Assembly: GCA_002278935.1 (NCBI GenBank)
Contig: NCJL01000004.1
Location: 433,293-497,292 of the forward strand
DNA from: Gallionellales bacterium 39-52-133
Lineage (GTDB): Bacteria; Pseudomonadota; Gammaproteobacteria; Burkholderiales; Gallionellaceae
Direction: 5' to 3'
DNA length: 64,000 nucleotides
In this document: in pieces, positions 63,285 to 64,000 of the stretch
Position numbering within the stretch: position 1 is the first letter of the stretch
Layout: every line of letters starts with the position of its first letter
Program-made: the position numbers and the translations under genes
The notes under the pieces: generated by a model
Seen by the model: only the letters and a program-made list of their open reading frames with translations
Database searches by the model: none
What the model was told of the DNA's origin: nothing

Positions 63285-63875
63285 ATGCGAGATGTCAAGT
63301 TGAAACGAATTCTGATTATTGATGATGTAAGAGATCGCGCTGCCTGGCTGAAAGCCAGCCTTGAGCTTGCCGAATTTCATGTGGTCGGCGTGCTGGCATG
63401 GGAGCAGGTGGACGAGCACTCGATACAGGCCGCGTCAGCCGATGTCATTATTGTGGATGCCGATGCACCGGGACGCGACACGCTGGAGCAGATCAGCCTG
63501 ATGTCCACCACGCTCGACAAGCCCGTGGTGGTGCTGAGCGCACAAAAAGACCAGTCCAGTATACAAAAAGCGATGCGGGCAGGCGTGAGCGCTTATGTGG
63601 CGCATACCATCCAGGGCGAAGATCTCAGCGGGATTATCCAGGTGGCAACGGCACGTTTTGCCGAACACAAGCGCCTGCGCGACGAACTGAAAGAGGCAAA
63701 GAACGAACTCTCGGACCGCAAACAAGTGGATAGAGCCAAGGCGATATTGATGGATGATCACGGCTATAGCGAGCCTGAAGCCTATAAACGGATGCGCAGC
63801 ATGGCGATGAGCAAAGGCAAGCGCATTGCCGATATTGCCGAGGCGATCATTTTCGCCAAGGAGTTGAGCGCTTAA
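63285..63875 (+). CDS. NasT-like ANTAR-domain response regulator
   Basis: A 196-residue protein. A receiver-like domain (RILIIDDVRDRA; IIVDADAPGRD carrying the candidate phosphoacceptor Asp) is followed by a coiled linker. The C-terminal ANTAR RNA-binding domain has VDRAKAILMDDHGYSEPEAYKRMRSMAM then GKRIADIAEAII. The usual receiver lysine after GVSAYV is replaced (AHTIQ), so phosphorylation control may be atypical. ANTAR proteins prevent transcription termination in leader RNAs, often of nitrate assimilation genes. Such targets would lie beyond the right edge. The start may be TTG 63300. Confidence 0.85.
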   Translation: MRDVKLKRILIIDDVRDRAAWLKASLELAEFHVVGVLAWEQVDEHSIQAASADVIIVDADAPGRDTLEQISLMSTTLDKPVVVLSAQKDQSSIQKAMRAGVSAYVAHTIQGEDLSGIIQVATARFAEHKRLRDELKEAKNELSDRKQVDRAKAILMDDHGYSEPEAYKRMRSMAMSKGKRIADIAEAIIFAKELSA

Positions 63876-63972
63876 ACGGTGCGTCTTATTTCGGATGCAC
63901 TGACTTCGGATGAATAATGCACCAGAGAAGCGCCTGCTAGCCCTTTAGTCGATCGGATTGCAAACAAGGAAT

Positions 63973-64000
63973 GTTTATAACTAATTGATTATATTTAATT
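63973..64000 (-). repeat. AT-rich dispersed motif, copy 7 (at window edge)
   Basis: The minus strand reads AATTAAATATAATCAATTAG then TTATAAACAT. It aligns without gaps to copies 3 and 4. It lies downstream of the ANTAR gene and is cut by the window end. Confidence 0.65.

Overview
This 64 kb window looks like the chromosome of a betaproteobacterium, most likely of the Nitrosomonadales (Gallionellaceae or Methylophilaceae type). That placement is an inference from protein style and gene neighbourhoods: rplU-rpmA-obgE-proB, rpmB-rpmG, argD-argF-argG, AddAB in place of RecBCD, and a YaeQ/ArfB/YbcJ/RF3 block. Most of the window is ordinary core genome. I see no rRNA or tRNA gene, no CRISPR array and no transposase gene. 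Layout: 1-5.1 kb holds a partial 7TM sensor, an orphan ParA, a CheX-like protein, and an islet of a lone PIN protein plus a two-TM protein next to an inverted pair of long repeats. 5.5-12.5 kb holds ferredoxin fdxA and the repair helicase-nuclease pair addB-addA, whose coding and intergenic DNA carries many repeats. 12.7-17.6 kb is a four-gene signalling operon (chemoreceptor, NIT-domain protein, EAL, GGDEF). 18.1-22.0 kb is an SHP/diheme cytochrome c/cytochrome b operon with its own two-component system and a good candidate operator. 22.3-25.4 kb holds small metabolic genes and outer-membrane phospholipase A. 25.7-37.7 kb is housekeeping (proB, obgE, L27, L21, rho, trxA, yajQ, ppnP, argG, argF, argD, S20). 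37.8-44.0 kb holds a two-domain kinase, a transglutaminase-like protein, yaeQ, arfB and prfC. 44.2-48.8 kb is an accessory cluster of ArsR, AHSA1/SRPBCC, reductase and VOC proteins. 48.8-52.5 kb holds ychJ, srkA and rhlE. 52.9-55.0 kb is an envelope pair (FGE-fold protein plus a predicted beta-barrel). 55.6-63.9 kb holds yqhA, a probable PPi-dependent PEP carboxykinase, an aldehyde dehydrogenase, a patatin, L33/L28 and a NasT-like ANTAR regulator. The most unusual signals are in the DNA rather than the gene list. First, an AT-rich motif of about 31-37 bp occurs at least seven times on both strands and aligns without gaps. Three copies lie inside addB/addA and are read in the same frame as Ile-Glu-Tyr. 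Second, argF carries a second, synonymously diverged copy of its own 3' end just downstream, separated by a three-hairpin repeat that also sits at the 3' end of proB. Third, a decayed piece of the addA nuclease domain lies 5.4 kb from addA. Fourth, a 275 bp element with nested inverted repeats lies in the rhlE leader. At the protein level the points of note are the probable PPi-PEPCK, the SHP operon and the uncharacterised envelope pair.
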